A stretch of 64,000 bases of DNA from Fluviispira sanaruensis (GCF_004295685.1 NZ_AP019368.1:3115501-3179500), one strand, 5' to 3'; positions 25,344-34,338 are shown, numbered from the stretch's first letter. Made by a program: numbers and translations. The notes: generated by a model not told the origin, from the sequence alone.

Positions 25344-26153
25344 TTAAACTTCGTCGCGTCCTGCAATGAAGTTTTCAGCATCACGTGTGGATGGATTTGT
25401 AAAGAATTGAGCAGTTCTTGTGTACTCTACCATTGTTCCATGTCGCATAAAAAGAGTCCAATCAGTTACCCGGCTTGCTTGAAAGAGATCATTTGTGGCC
25501 CAAACGAGAGTTGATTTTTCGCTCATATTTAATATTAAATTTTCTGTTTGTTTTAATAATACTGGATCCATTCTTAAAAAAGCATCATCGAGCAAAAGTA
25601 TTTTGGGTTTACGAATAAGTGCACGGATAATTGAAAGCTGTTGCAAAAAGGGTACTTCAACTTGACTTGGTAAAAGCTCAGCTAAGGAATCAATTTGCGC
25701 TTTATTGTGCTGTGATATAGGTAAATTTTCGATCAATTGGTGGAAGTCGAGAATATATTCAGCACCCATTAAACTCTGAGATAATGCAAAGTTTTCTGCT
25801 ATTGACACAGGTAACCATGCACTTTTTTCAGATACCAGCACAACATTTGGATATATTTTTTTTAGTGTATTGACTGATGGTTTTTCACCACCAAGTGGTA
25901 TTCCAAGAATTTTTAAGTTGCCTATCTGTTTTAATGAGTTTAATAAAAATTTATCATCAATTTCCCATAAAAACTGAGCTATAATTGATAAAACCATACT
26001 TTTACCCGATCCTGCTGGCCCAATGATTGCAACAGATTCTCCCTCATGAATTGCAAAAGAAAGCTCACGGATAGGTGAGATAAAGCCAACTGATAAAGAG
26101 TATTTATCAAAGCATATTGCTGGTTCATTCACTTTTATATTATTATCTGACAT
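25344..26153 (-). CDS. orphan ABC-type ATPase with degenerate catalytic motifs (PstB-like tail)
   Basis: This 269-residue protein has an intact Walker A (GPAGSGKS) near residue 44, but the LSGGQ signature is replaced by VPFLQQLS, Walker B reads KILLLDDAF with Asp in place of the catalytic Glu, and the H-loop histidine is Asn (WATNDLFQ). The C-terminus TAQFFTNPSTRDAENFIAGR resembles the end of phosphate-transport PstB proteins. No permease or binding protein is adjacent; citrate synthase lies upstream behind a terminator. It may bind ATP without efficient hydrolysis and act as a regulator or an inactive half of a heterodimer. Confidence 0.75.
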   Translation of the reverse strand: MSDNNIKVNEPAICFDKYSLSVGFISPIRELSFAIHEGESVAIIGPAGSGKSMVLSIIAQFLWEIDDKFLLNSLKQIGNLKILGIPLGGEKPSVNTLKKIYPNVVLVSEKSAWLPVSIAENFALSQSLMGAEYILDFHQLIENLPISQHNKAQIDSLAELLPSQVEVPFLQQLSIIRALIRKPKILLLDDAFLRMDPVLLKQTENLILNMSEKSTLVWATNDLFQASRVTDWTLFMRHGTMVEYTRTAQFFTNPSTRDAENFIAGRDEV

Positions 26154-26163
26154 ATATTAATCC

Positions 26164-26198
26164 AAAAAAAAGATTGACAGGAAAATCCTATCAATCTT
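26164..26198 (-). terminator. rho-independent terminator of gltA
   Basis: Read on the minus strand, an AAGATTGA...TCAATCTT stem with one mismatch and an AGGA/TCCT top is followed by eight T residues. It separates gltA from the ABC ATPase gene. Confidence 0.8.
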
Positions 26199-26228
26199 AT
26201 TTTAGCAAAAGAATAAAAAACTAAATAT

Positions 26229-27380
26229 TTATTTTCTATTTTTTATATCTTGGTACTTTGCATCTGTAGGTCCAACATATTTTGCCGATGGACGATAAAT
26301 GCGGTTGTCACGCCACATTTCAATAATATGCGATGACCAACCCGCAACCCGAGACACAGCGAAAATAGGCGTAAAATCTATCGAATCAATGTCCATAAGG
26401 CGATAAAGTGAACCTGACCAGAAATCAACGTTTGGCCAAATATAGTCTTTTGAAGTTTTACCTAGTTCTTCAATCATAGTGTCATGCACAATTCTAAGAG
26501 TTTCATATGTGCTTTTATCACTTTTTGTTGCAACAAGTTTTTCAAGCATACCACGTAAAACTTTAGCGCGCGGATCCATTGTGCGGTATACGCGGTGACC
26601 AAAACCCATAACTTTTGCTTTTGTCGCAATCGCGTTTAATACCCATTCTTTTGCATGTTCTGGTGCGCCAATTCCATCAGCCATTTCAAGAACTTTTTCA
26701 TTGGCACCGCCATGTAAAGGTCCAGAAAGAGCGCCTATTGCCGCAGAAATCGACAGCGAAAGCTTAGCTTCGGTAGAAGCGACCACACGCGCTGAGAAAG
26801 TAGAAGCGTTGAAGTCATGATCGAGATGCAGGATCAAGGCAACATCAAAAATACGCGCTTCTTCTTTATTTGGTACTTTACCATGGAGCATATACAAGAA
26901 ATTTTCTGCATGTGACATTTCTGTATTTGGTGGGATATGTGAAAGTCCACGACGATCACGAGAAATATGCGCAACAGCAGTTGCCAATTGACTTATAATT
27001 TTGATTGCGTTGTGTATATTTGCATCTTCATTTTTTAAGTTAACAGGCTGCTCGTCAAAACCCATTGCAGCCACTGCTGCTTGCAGCACAGCCATTGGGT
27101 GAGCAGAACGCGGCGCTGCGGCAATCACTGCTTCCACAGCTTTTGGTAACACGCGATTGTGTCTTAATTCTGTATTAAATTTTGTCAATTGATTTTTCGT
27201 CGGCATTTTTCCATAAAGAGAAAAATAAACACACTCTTCATATGTAGATTTTTCAGCCAACTCTTCGATAGAAATTCCACGATAAATAAGGCGTCCGTCT
27301 TCACCTTGAACTTGACTCACAGATGTTGCATCGGCAACCACTCCCGCAAGTCCTTTTGAAAAGCCGAGATCTTCACCCAT
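26229..27380 (-). CDS. gltA: citrate synthase (short type; 2-methylcitrate synthase not excluded)
   Basis: The enzyme condenses acetyl-CoA with oxaloacetate. The 383-residue protein shows the early GRLIYRGISIEELAEKSTYEE block, the active-site LSGPLHGGANE histidine, GFGHRVYRTMDPRAKVLRGM and the catalytic aspartate region DFWSGSLYRLMDI. Its length and start resemble the short citrate synthase/methylcitrate synthase branch rather than long E. coli GltA. A propionate operon exists at 48.6-54.2 kb, but it is of the methylmalonyl type and no prpB or prpD is near, so citrate synthesis is favoured. GGAGGA precedes the ATG. Confidence 0.9.
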   Translation of the reverse strand: MGEDLGFSKGLAGVVADATSVSQVQGEDGRLIYRGISIEELAEKSTYEECVYFSLYGKMPTKNQLTKFNTELRHNRVLPKAVEAVIAAAPRSAHPMAVLQAAVAAMGFDEQPVNLKNEDANIHNAIKIISQLATAVAHISRDRRGLSHIPPNTEMSHAENFLYMLHGKVPNKEEARIFDVALILHLDHDFNASTFSARVVASTEAKLSLSISAAIGALSGPLHGGANEKVLEMADGIGAPEHAKEWVLNAIATKAKVMGFGHRVYRTMDPRAKVLRGMLEKLVATKSDKSTYETLRIVHDTMIEELGKTSKDYIWPNVDFWSGSLYRLMDIDSIDFTPIFAVSRVAGWSSHIIEMWRDNRIYRPSAKYVGPTDAKYQDIKNRK

Positions 27381-27535
27381 AAAAATATCCTCCGAAATTA
27401 TGAAATATAAAATACTTTAAAATAATCGTAGCGAAGCAGAAATACGAAACTCCAAAACAGAATGGCTTACGTACTCTTGATTCTCTATACTCCTGTCGGT
27501 ACGCACACACAACTATCGGCTCTTTCTAGAAAGTC

Positions 27536-28519
27536 TTAAGCATTTTTTGCATATGCAAAATACTTATCACTTTCTATTGCTAAATCCCGATAACTTTTTG
27601 GTTTTCCTTCTTTTAAAAGCCATTTTTCGAACCATATAAGACATTCCTTAAACCGATCTTCTGAAAGAATTCCTCTAAATTTTTGGATAGCAAGAAATAC
27701 ACCGTATGAAATTAATACATCAATTGCACAGTACTCCTCTATTTTATCTGATGCATTATTAATGTAAAATTCCGAAGCAACTTGGGAACCATCCATTCCA
27801 CTTAATTTTCCGGCAAGTCCCATTGATTGGGCAAGAATATCTAAGCCAATGCGTGCATTTTTATTGTCAAAGTTTGATACAAAGCTCATCAGATCAAACA
27901 CTTTATCCGATGCATATTTATAGCGATAAGAATCGTTACCTAAATTTTTTACGTAATCATCAATCGGACAAGTTATAAAATGAATGAGACTTCTTTGTTC
28001 TATAACCATTAAATCGAAATTAGAAATATTATATCCGCAAAATGTTACGGGTAATTTTTTTAATTTGTTCCTTTGGTAATCACTCATATAGCGATCATTC
28101 ATAGTTTGATCGTACCAATATTTATGAAAATCTTGATGTTTTATAGAAAAAGCCCAAAACTCTTTCAGAATGTTTTTTTCAGCTCCTTTTAATTCACTAT
28201 AACTCTCAACGTTTCTGATAGTTCTCTTAAATCCATCCATGATTTGATAAGTTTCTGGATCGATAAAGATAGCACAAATTGAAAGCACACAATGATAAAT
28301 TGTTTGAGGGAAATCAATTTTAGTCTGCGCTTTTATCTCTTCGAGTTTTTCATTGTCATTCCAATGAGAGTCTTCATTAAAAACAAATTTATTCTCGAGT
28401 CTGTCTTGATAATTTACGTATAATAATGGTATATCAGGAACTGTTTCTATGTCGAAAATAAGAATAGGAGCTTGAGGTCGTTCATTTTTTAAAAGATTTC
28501 GAGATGTATTCATAGTCAT
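27536..28519 (-). CDS. predicted 3'-5' exonuclease related to PolB proofreading domains
   Basis: The 327-residue protein has the DEDD exonuclease landmarks: ILIFDIETVPDI (Asp-x-Glu) near residue 20, FCGYNISNFDLMVIEQRS in the middle, KVFDLMSF, and the final aspartate in IEEYCAIDVLISYGVFLA. This matches the predicted PolB-like exonuclease family (DNA_pol_B_exo2), which lacks a polymerase domain. Role in DNA or RNA trimming is unknown. It stands alone between gltA and doxX, with a possible start at 28519 or at the next ATG 28513. Confidence 0.82.
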   Translation of the reverse strand: MTMNTSRNLLKNERPQAPILIFDIETVPDIPLLYVNYQDRLENKFVFNEDSHWNDNEKLEEIKAQTKIDFPQTIYHCVLSICAIFIDPETYQIMDGFKRTIRNVESYSELKGAEKNILKEFWAFSIKHQDFHKYWYDQTMNDRYMSDYQRNKLKKLPVTFCGYNISNFDLMVIEQRSLIHFITCPIDDYVKNLGNDSYRYKYASDKVFDLMSFVSNFDNKNARIGLDILAQSMGLAGKLSGMDGSQVASEFYINNASDKIEEYCAIDVLISYGVFLAIQKFRGILSEDRFKECLIWFEKWLLKEGKPKSYRDLAIESDKYFAYAKNA

Positions 28520-28643
28520 ATTTAGTTAGCTCATTTTTTCATTGCTGTGATTCACAAAATCAATATGATAATATTTTAGAAAAAAATAAAGTCAATAATA
28601 TTTTAGCGACATGTTAATTGGGCGGGTTTTGCTTTTAATATTT

Positions 28644-28705
28644 AAATTGTTTAAAAGTTTTTTTTGTAGAAAACATTCAAAAACTAAAATTGTTTAAAAG
28701 TTTTT
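28644..28705. repeat. 19-base direct repeat
   Basis: The sequence AAATTGTTTAAAAGTTTTT occurs at 28644-28662 and again at 28687-28705, directly against the end of the DoxX gene. It may be a slippage duplication in AT-rich DNA. Confidence 0.6.
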
Positions 28706-28706
28706 C

Positions 28707-29156
28707 TTAGCGACTGAGTTTTCTATCAATGGACAATGCTCCACCGCCATTTAGTATAAGTGCAAGTGATAAACCAATGGCAAGAATAAAGAATTCGATC
28801 CCCTCACCCGTTTTTGTGCCTGACCAATTCATAAAAAATCCATTTGAGCGATGCATGAGCATTGCCACTGTCATGACAGAACCCACACCAAATGCAGCCA
28901 CCCGTGTCAGACAACCAAATATAAGACCTAAGCCCCCTAAGAATTCAGCCATTATAGCTAAAAAGGCGAAAAAAAGTGGGATACCTTCCGCCTGATTCAT
29001 ATATTCCAACGTTTTTGAAAATCCTCCGCCACCAAATAAGCCAAAAGTTTTTTGCAAGGCGTGGGGCAATATCATGCAACCAAGCGCTAAGCGCATAATA
29101 AGAGTTGAATACTCTGGATTCGTCTGAAAAATAATTTTACTTATATTTTTTTTCAT
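28707..29156 (-). CDS. DoxX family membrane protein
   Basis: The 149-residue protein has four hydrophobic segments with the DoxX pattern: LIMRLALGCMILPHALQKTFG, then GGGGFSKTLEYM, AEFLGGLGLIFGCLTRVAA and VGSVMTVAMLMH. DoxX-type proteins are inner-membrane proteins linked in some species to thiol stress or quinone chemistry; the exact role is unclear. No operon partner is visible. The gene is divergent from the DUF4442 gene. Confidence 0.88.
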   Translation of the reverse strand: MKKNISKIIFQTNPEYSTLIMRLALGCMILPHALQKTFGLFGGGGFSKTLEYMNQAEGIPLFFAFLAIMAEFLGGLGLIFGCLTRVAAFGVGSVMTVAMLMHRSNGFFMNWSGTKTGEGIEFFILAIGLSLALILNGGGALSIDRKLSR

Positions 29157-29345
29157 TTTCTGCCTTTTCCTATTGATTCATAACGATTAGAACATTTATG
29201 TACGCAATAACTCTTTTCAAGAAACGTGAAACAACTTAAATTACCAGTTTGCCGATAAAGATCAAACGCAAACTTGATTTAATTTATTTTTCTTGGAATA
29301 AATTTTTATTTTTAAAAGGATTTTATATATTTAGAAAGAAAAAAT

Positions 29346-29807
29346 ATGAAACTACAAATGAAAACAATGCTAAAATTAATGCGTTTTTGGCCACCTTATT
29401 TGGGAGCGGGTGTTCATATTAATAACATATCTGACGATATGACATCACTAGATGTCGAGATGAAACTAAAATTCTGGAATAAAAATATTAAAGGAACACA
29501 GTTTGGTGGATCTCTTTATTCGATGACAGATCCATTTTTGGTATTGTTACTTATGCATCATCTAGGTAATGACCATATTATTTGGGATAAATCTGCGACA
29601 ATTCATTTTAAAAAACCAGCGGAAAGCAAAGTCTTTGCTAAAATATTAATAACCAAAGAACAAATTGATAATATTCGTAAGAATACTGCGAATGGAAATA
29701 AAATGGAACCCACTTTTAATATTTTTATTAATGATGAAAGCAAAAATTTAATTGCTGAAGTTGAAAAAACTCTCTACATACGCAAAAAAAGCTCCCAAAA
29801 CAAATAA
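29346..29807 (+). CDS. DUF4442 hotdog-fold protein (putative thioesterase)
   Basis: This 153-residue protein has the DUF4442 layout: FWPPYLGAGVHI near the start, KFWNKNIKGTQFGGSLYSMTDP (the hotdog helix with Asn and Gly positions) and ATIHFKKPAESKV. Relatives have the acyl-CoA thioesterase fold, but substrates are mostly undefined. The 3' end of the gene lies in a bidirectional terminator shared with rpsT. Confidence 0.82.
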   Translation: MKLQMKTMLKLMRFWPPYLGAGVHINNISDDMTSLDVEMKLKFWNKNIKGTQFGGSLYSMTDPFLVLLLMHHLGNDHIIWDKSATIHFKKPAESKVFAKILITKEQIDNIRKNTANGNKMEPTFNIFINDESKNLIAEVEKTLYIRKKSSQNK

Positions 29808-29826
29808 ATGTATTGGGAGCTTTTTT
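29784..29826. terminator. bidirectional terminator between the DUF4442 gene and rpsT
   Basis: GCTCCCAA and TTGGGAGC form a stem of 8 base pairs, extended by an A-run before and a T-run after. The left arm is inside the end of the DUF4442 coding sequence. It can stop transcripts from both directions. Confidence 0.88.
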
Positions 29827-29848
29827 AAAGCAAACGACACTCAATTTA

Positions 29849-30121
29849 TTATTGAGCGTTGCGAGCCTTGTTTACATAAGCAGTTAAACGGCTGATACGA
29901 CGAGCCATATTGTTCTTATGAATTGTGCCTTTTTTGCGAGTCTTAGCAATAACAGATTGAGCCGCACGAAGGAGTTCTGCAATATTTGAGAAGTCCTTTT
30001 TTTGTACAGCTTCAATAACTTTTTTTGTTGCTGTTTTCATTGCGCTCATGTTTGCACGATTACGAAGACGACGAACTTCGCTCTGACGAGCGCGTTTTTC
30101 GGAAGAAATATGATTAGCCAT
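29849..30121 (-). CDS. rpsT: 30S ribosomal protein S20
   Basis: The 90-residue protein reads MANHISSEKRARQSEVRRLR, followed by RAQMSAMKTATKK-like sequence (here RANMSAMKTATKK) and KKGTIHKNNMARRISRL, the S20 signature for binding 16S rRNA. The start at 30121 follows GGAG; the ORF could be extended by four codons, which the family does not have. It is monocistronic. Confidence 0.97.
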   Translation of the reverse strand: MANHISSEKRARQSEVRRLRNRANMSAMKTATKKVIEAVQKKDFSNIAELLRAAQSVIAKTRKKGTIHKNNMARRISRLTAYVNKARNAQ

Positions 30122-30259
30122 GTGAAGCTCCAATATGCTTAAATAAGTAAGTGCTGCTTGAAAAATGAATGCTGGTACACAAACTTACTTGAACCGATTC
30201 CAACATTCAAAAACATGACTCAGGAGCTACGGAAACCCAAGTCAATAAAATAAGAGAAA

Positions 30260-30529
30260 TTAACCTTGGCTTTTTGCAAGCTCAGCAAGGTCAACTTTTT
30301 TAATTTTAAGAAGATTTGCAACAGTATTCGTTGGACGAGCGCCAACGCCAAACCAGTGTGCCATTCTGTCTGTCTTAAGTTCTACAACAGAAAGGTCAGG
30401 CATAGGATTGTAATGTCCAACACGCTCAATAAAACGGCCATTACGCGCATTACGAGAGTCTGTAACAACTACGTGATAAAAAGGACGACCTTTACAGCCA
30501 AAACGCTGAAGTCTAAACTTGAGAGCCAT
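30260..30529 (-). CDS. rpsP: 30S ribosomal protein S16
   Basis: S16 (89 residues) begins [20 protein letters not shown] and has the [17 protein letters not shown] block. AGGAG precedes the ATG. In many bacteria rpsP is followed by rimM, trmD and rplS; here rpsT follows at some distance instead, so the usual cluster is broken. A GC-rich, hairpin-forming leader precedes it. Confidence 0.97.
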   Translation of the reverse strand: MALKFRLQRFGCKGRPFYHVVVTDSRNARNGRFIERVGHYNPMPDLSVVELKTDRMAHWFGVGARPTNTVANLLKIKKVDLAELAKSQG

Positions 30530-30680
30530 ATTAAAAACTCCTAAATGGGCAAAGCCATCTATTGGGCACTTGCTGCTGAGTGACGATCCGCAGATACCGT
30601 TACCTGCGGTCTAAGCTCGCACAGGGTGCGTTGCCAGAAAAAACCATGCAATCTTGCACAGCAACTGCCTCTGATAAATT
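30530..30680 (-). promoter_or_regulatory. structured leader of rpsP
   Basis: The 150 bases before rpsP are much richer in G and C than their surroundings and can form two clear hairpins on the minus strand: CGCAC/GTGCG (30618-30630) and CCGCAG/CTGCGG (30588-30609). It may be an autogenous control element of S16 or stable leader RNA. No known ribosomal leader motif was matched. Confidence 0.35.
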
Positions 30681-30795
30681 CTTATAGAATGAAAGTCAAG
30701 AAAATAAGCACTTCATCCATGAAAAAGAAAGGGCGCAACTGTGGCTTGGAAGCTATACAACGGTTTGATATAATTTCAAAAATCGAGGTGACTCC

Positions 30796-31485
30796 GTGAG
30801 TTTACAGACCTTACAAAAAGCTCTTTATATTACTGACTCACCCAGCACGGAGGAGGTTGTCCGAGCGGCACTCTGGCGCTGTGGCGCACGTGAGATCAAA
30901 AACGCGCGCACGACCGCAGAAGGCCTTGATATTATTATAAAAAAAGGGTATAAGCCGCATTTTGTGGTTGAAGATCTGAAGAATATAGATAAAATTCGCT
31001 TTTTCCCTGCACGATTTCCCGACGCAAGCCATAAATTTTTTCCCCCACCACCCTGCCTTGCCATTTGTCACGATGCGGATCAAGAAGAGATAAAACTTCT
31101 TAAAGCAAGTCTTTACAGCAATTTTATCCTCAAGCCTTTAAATGAAAGTCTTTTAGAGGAGCGCATACGCAGCTCATATATAAAAAGTTATTCATATGCC
31201 AAAGGTGGAATGCTGATTGAAGCCATTAATTCCCTTATTAGCAGCCATCAGTTAAAAGAAGCATATAACTTACTCGTCCCTGTGCTTGCTAAAAAGCAAA
31301 ATTCAATGGAATATATCACGTTATTATCTAAAATTCTATTTGAGCTCAAAGAATTTGCTTTCGCAGAAAAAACAGTAAAGCATCTTTTAGCAAAAGATAA
31401 AGAGAATTTTTCAGCCAAAAATATGCTTGCAAAAATTCTGATCGCGACAGGTAAACACAAAGAAGCTGAAAAACTTCAATTGTAA
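30796..31485 (+). CDS. receiver-like domain fused to TPR-like helices
   Basis: The 229-residue protein starts at GTG 30796 behind GAGGTGA. Residues 1-120 look like a response-regulator fold (ALYITDSPSTEEVVRAALWR, HFVVEDL, FILKPLNESLLEERI with the conserved lysine-proline), but the phosphorylation aspartate is not clear, the matching strand reading VVEDL. Residues 135-229 form repeated helix pairs (KEAYNLLVPVLAKKQN, FAFAEKTVKHLLAKDKENF, HKEAEKL) typical of tetratricopeptide repeats. It is probably a signalling adaptor. The gene precedes the Usp gene by 22 bases and may be cotranscribed with it. Confidence 0.65.
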   Translation: MSLQTLQKALYITDSPSTEEVVRAALWRCGAREIKNARTTAEGLDIIIKKGYKPHFVVEDLKNIDKIRFFPARFPDASHKFFPPPPCLAICHDADQEEIKLLKASLYSNFILKPLNESLLEERIRSSYIKSYSYAKGGMLIEAINSLISSHQLKEAYNLLVPVLAKKQNSMEYITLLSKILFELKEFAFAEKTVKHLLAKDKENFSAKNMLAKILIATGKHKEAEKLQL

Positions 31486-31519
31486 AACCTGTTTCTGATA
31501 AATTTAAATGGAGAAATTT

Positions 31520-32497
31520 ATGCAAAATATTAAAAATATACTTTGTGTCACTGATCTTTCACAAGTATCGATCAATGCGGAATTAGCAGCAATGCGTCTC
31601 ACTCAGATGTTCGATGCCAGAATGACAGTGCTCAGTTGTGGTCAACATTATTTACACGAACCAAATAAATTTTTAAATGATGATGTTGTTCAGCCAAAAG
31701 ATAATATAGCCCAGAGTGAAGAATATAAAATTTTTTTAGAACAAAAAACATTAGAAACACATGACCATTTTAAAAAAATCTCAGAAAGATTTCATGTAAA
31801 AATTCCAGAAAATATAGAATATAAAATTAAACTTGAGAATGAAGTCACTGCAACTATCGATATTTTGGAAGAGCAAAGCAGCCAAATTGATCTTATTATT
31901 GTTGGGAAACAACAAAGTTCATTTTGGGAAAGAATATTATTCGGTTCACCCGCAAAAGAAATCGCTATAGAATCTAAAGTTTCGACTTTAATTATGCCAT
32001 CAAGTGAAGAGTGGAGTTCATGGACTCCTATAGGAATACTAGCTGCATCTGCTCTTAATGAAACAAGTGAGTTTGCAGAAGATATGGCCGCAACGTTTGC
32101 GGCAAAAGCAAACTGCCCACTTTTACTATTACATGTTTTTGATGCCACTACGACCCATTTAGACATGAATATTTCCCATATTTTTCCAATTGATTACATT
32201 CCTTCACAAGTTCAAACAGATACGATAGATGAAATCAAAGCGCAAAAAACAGAAGAAATTACAAAAATAAAACAAAATTTACAAAATAAAACTGGTTTTA
32301 TGAATATTAGCACTCAAATTGATGTTGGTAGAGTCGGTGACGATATTTTAAAACTTCTGAAAAAAGATAAAAATAAGAACTTGCTGATCATTGGAGCAAG
32401 AGGGGAAAGTGCATTGAAAAGATTTTTCTTAGGCAGCAAAACATCTTCAATTGAAGAAGCATGTTTTGTTCCTCTTTTAGTAGCACAAAAAAATTAA
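31520..32497 (+). CDS. tandem universal stress protein
   Basis: The protein has two Usp domains in a row. The first begins NILCVTDLSQVSINAELAA and ends with VGKQQSSFWERILFGSPAKEI; the second contains LLLLHVFD and ends with IIGARGESALKRFFLGSKTSS, with the ATP-binding glycine pattern (G-x2-G-x9-G-x-S/T-like). I start at ATG 31520, where GGAG is correctly spaced; the ATG at 31508 lacks a site. Such proteins are induced by starvation or respiratory stress. Neighbours (Hpf, receiver-TPR) agree with a stress role. Confidence 0.88.
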   Translation: MQNIKNILCVTDLSQVSINAELAAMRLTQMFDARMTVLSCGQHYLHEPNKFLNDDVVQPKDNIAQSEEYKIFLEQKTLETHDHFKKISERFHVKIPENIEYKIKLENEVTATIDILEEQSSQIDLIIVGKQQSSFWERILFGSPAKEIAIESKVSTLIMPSSEEWSSWTPIGILAASALNETSEFAEDMAATFAAKANCPLLLLHVFDATTTHLDMNISHIFPIDYIPSQVQTDTIDEIKAQKTEEITKIKQNLQNKTGFMNISTQIDVGRVGDDILKLLKKDKNKNLLIIGARGESALKRFFLGSKTSSIEEACFVPLLVAQKN

Positions 32498-32581
32498 ATA
32501 TAAAATTTCATTTTTTTTATGGCAATTATTTTGGAAATAATATACTCTGCGCATTGACTTTATTGCACAAAGGAGTGTCTT

Positions 32582-32914
32582 ATGCCAATTCAAGTTGCAG
32601 CACATGGTTTCGAACTTACACAGCCACTAAAAGAGGCCTGTGAAGCAGAATCTAAAGACAAACTGCATTCAATTGCACTCAATCATATAAAAACAAAATG
32701 GACTTTATCTATACAGCGGGAAGAACAAATCGCTCATTTAACTTGGGTTGATGGTGCATTTAACGGAGATGTCACTGTTAAATCAACTGATATGTATAAC
32801 AGTATTCACCAATGCGCAAAAAAAGCAGTGGAACAGCTGAAAAAAAGCCACGCAAAGAAACAAGATCATCATAAAGATTCCAGAAGTATTTTTTATGCTC
32901 AAGATACCGAATAA
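32582..32914 (+). CDS. hpf: ribosome hibernation promoting factor (short form)
   Basis: Hpf binds the 30S subunit near the decoding centre in stationary phase and blocks translation. The 110-residue protein opens with IQVAAHGFELTQPLKEACE, has the domain's beta-alpha-beta layout, and ends with DMYNSIHQCAKKAVEQLKKSHAKK, the helix with basic residues typical of the family. The C-terminal dimerisation domain of long forms is missing. A terminator follows at 32938. Confidence 0.9.
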   Translation: MPIQVAAHGFELTQPLKEACEAESKDKLHSIALNHIKTKWTLSIQREEQIAHLTWVDGAFNGDVTVKSTDMYNSIHQCAKKAVEQLKKSHAKKQDHHKDSRSIFYAQDTE

Positions 32915-32937
32915 TATTTCTAGATCGTTTTTAACAT

Positions 32938-32971
32938 AAAACCTCAAAATATTTATTTATTTTGAGGTTTT
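32938..32971. terminator. bidirectional terminator between hpf and the rhomboid gene
   Basis: AAAACCTCAAAAT and its exact complement form a 13-base-pair stem around an 8-base loop with T-rich flanks on both sides. The right end touches the rhomboid gene stop codon. Confidence 0.85.
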
Positions 32972-34307
32972 ACTTTTTATCAGCTATATTTATCATTGAT
33001 AATATCTGATTAATTCCTTGCGTGTCTTCTGCCAAATGAAAAGACTCTATCCCTTTCAAAGCATATTCATCATTTCCTAAATTCAATGCATAAGCGCATT
33101 CATATAATTTACCCGAAATTTGGAAAAATCCCAATGTCATATAAAGAGCAGCTGGTTTAGCACAAATTTCTGTAATATTCTTTTTATTATAAATCTTTTT
33201 TTGGTTATATTTTTTCATAGTCGCTATCGTTATACGATCTTGTTTAGCCAACTCAATTGCAGCTTTGAGCAATACTTTGTTAGAATCCGAGGAAAATTGT
33301 TCAGAACCAAAGCCTTCTTTACTTAAAGTGTACAAAACTTCATATAAATTCAAAGCAGCAAAAAAATAACCATTTTCATGTAAAAAAATTGCATCATTCT
33401 GCATATTTTCAGGATTGGTTTCTTCATTTTGTGAGACAAGAATATCTTCATATTGAGGTAAATCTTCATAAGACATGACCATATTTTTATTTTCTGCTGC
33501 ACTCTCTATGGCTTTGCCATAGATGATTTGATATTTTTTAATATTAAAAAATGCCATTGAGAACAATATATTTAATAATATTATTCCTACATAATAAATA
33601 CGATGTCTTTCAAAAAACTTTTTCTTTAATTGCATAGAGTTTGCAGAAGACAAAATAAATTTCAAATTCCATTTATGCCTTGTTGTTAAAGCAAAACCAA
33701 ATAGTATTCCAGCAAGAGAGCCACCTAAATGAGCGGCCCAATCAAAAATTGGGATAGAAAAACCAAAAATAATATTTAAAACCAAGTTCACAAGCAGGAC
33801 TCTACCAAACTGCATCCCCTGAGTCGGACGCTTAAATTGTTTTGACAGTCTTTCTTCATATTTTTGAATAATAAACAAACATAATAATAAGCCAAATAAA
33901 CTTCCTGAAGCACCCACAGATAAATTCTGTAACAAAGCAAAACTACAAAAATTACCGGTTATTCCTGCAACAAGATATAGAATAAATAGATTCCTATGCC
34001 CTGCTATCATTTCAAAGATCCGACCAATCGACCATAGACCAAACATATTAACGAGGAGATGCACAAGATTTACATGCATAAAAATTGGAAAAAAAAGTCT
34101 TTGCATTTGTCCAGATGCTATCAAACCATTTTCCTTTGCTCCGTAGGCAACCAACAGGTCGTAACCCGGTCCTTGGACTATTTTTGTCAAAAAATTTCCA
34201 GACTGAGCACATATAAAAAGATAATAAATGATATTAATTGAAACGATCGTAAAACTAGCTATACTATATTTTCTAAACAAAAATCTTCTTCTATTCGTAC
34301 TGATCAT
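32970..34307 (-). CDS. rhomboid intramembrane serine protease with C-terminal helical extension
   Basis: Rhomboids cut membrane helices inside the lipid bilayer. Residues 15-215 contain six hydrophobic segments with HVNLVHLLVNMFGLWSIGR (the oxyanion and L1 region), the catalytic serine in VGASGSLFG (Ser134) and the catalytic histidine in AAHLGGSLAG (His193). A seventh hydrophobic segment lies near 240, and residues 265-445 form a soluble, helical tail with pairs of helices reminiscent of TPR modules, unusual for a bacterial rhomboid. The gene is alone on its strand next to the NAD(P)-binding protein gene. Substrates are unknown. Confidence 0.87.
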   Translation of the reverse strand: MISTNRRRFLFRKYSIASFTIVSINIIYYLFICAQSGNFLTKIVQGPGYDLLVAYGAKENGLIASGQMQRLFFPIFMHVNLVHLLVNMFGLWSIGRIFEMIAGHRNLFILYLVAGITGNFCSFALLQNLSVGASGSLFGLLLCLFIIQKYEERLSKQFKRPTQGMQFGRVLLVNLVLNIIFGFSIPIFDWAAHLGGSLAGILFGFALTTRHKWNLKFILSSANSMQLKKKFFERHRIYYVGIILLNILFSMAFFNIKKYQIIYGKAIESAAENKNMVMSYEDLPQYEDILVSQNEETNPENMQNDAIFLHENGYFFAALNLYEVLYTLSKEGFGSEQFSSDSNKVLLKAAIELAKQDRITIATMKKYNQKKIYNKKNITEICAKPAALYMTLGFFQISGKLYECAYALNLGNDEYALKGIESFHLAEDTQGINQILSMINIADKK

Positions 34308-34338
34308 AATTATCTTTCCACTGCTGAAATAAAACGAA

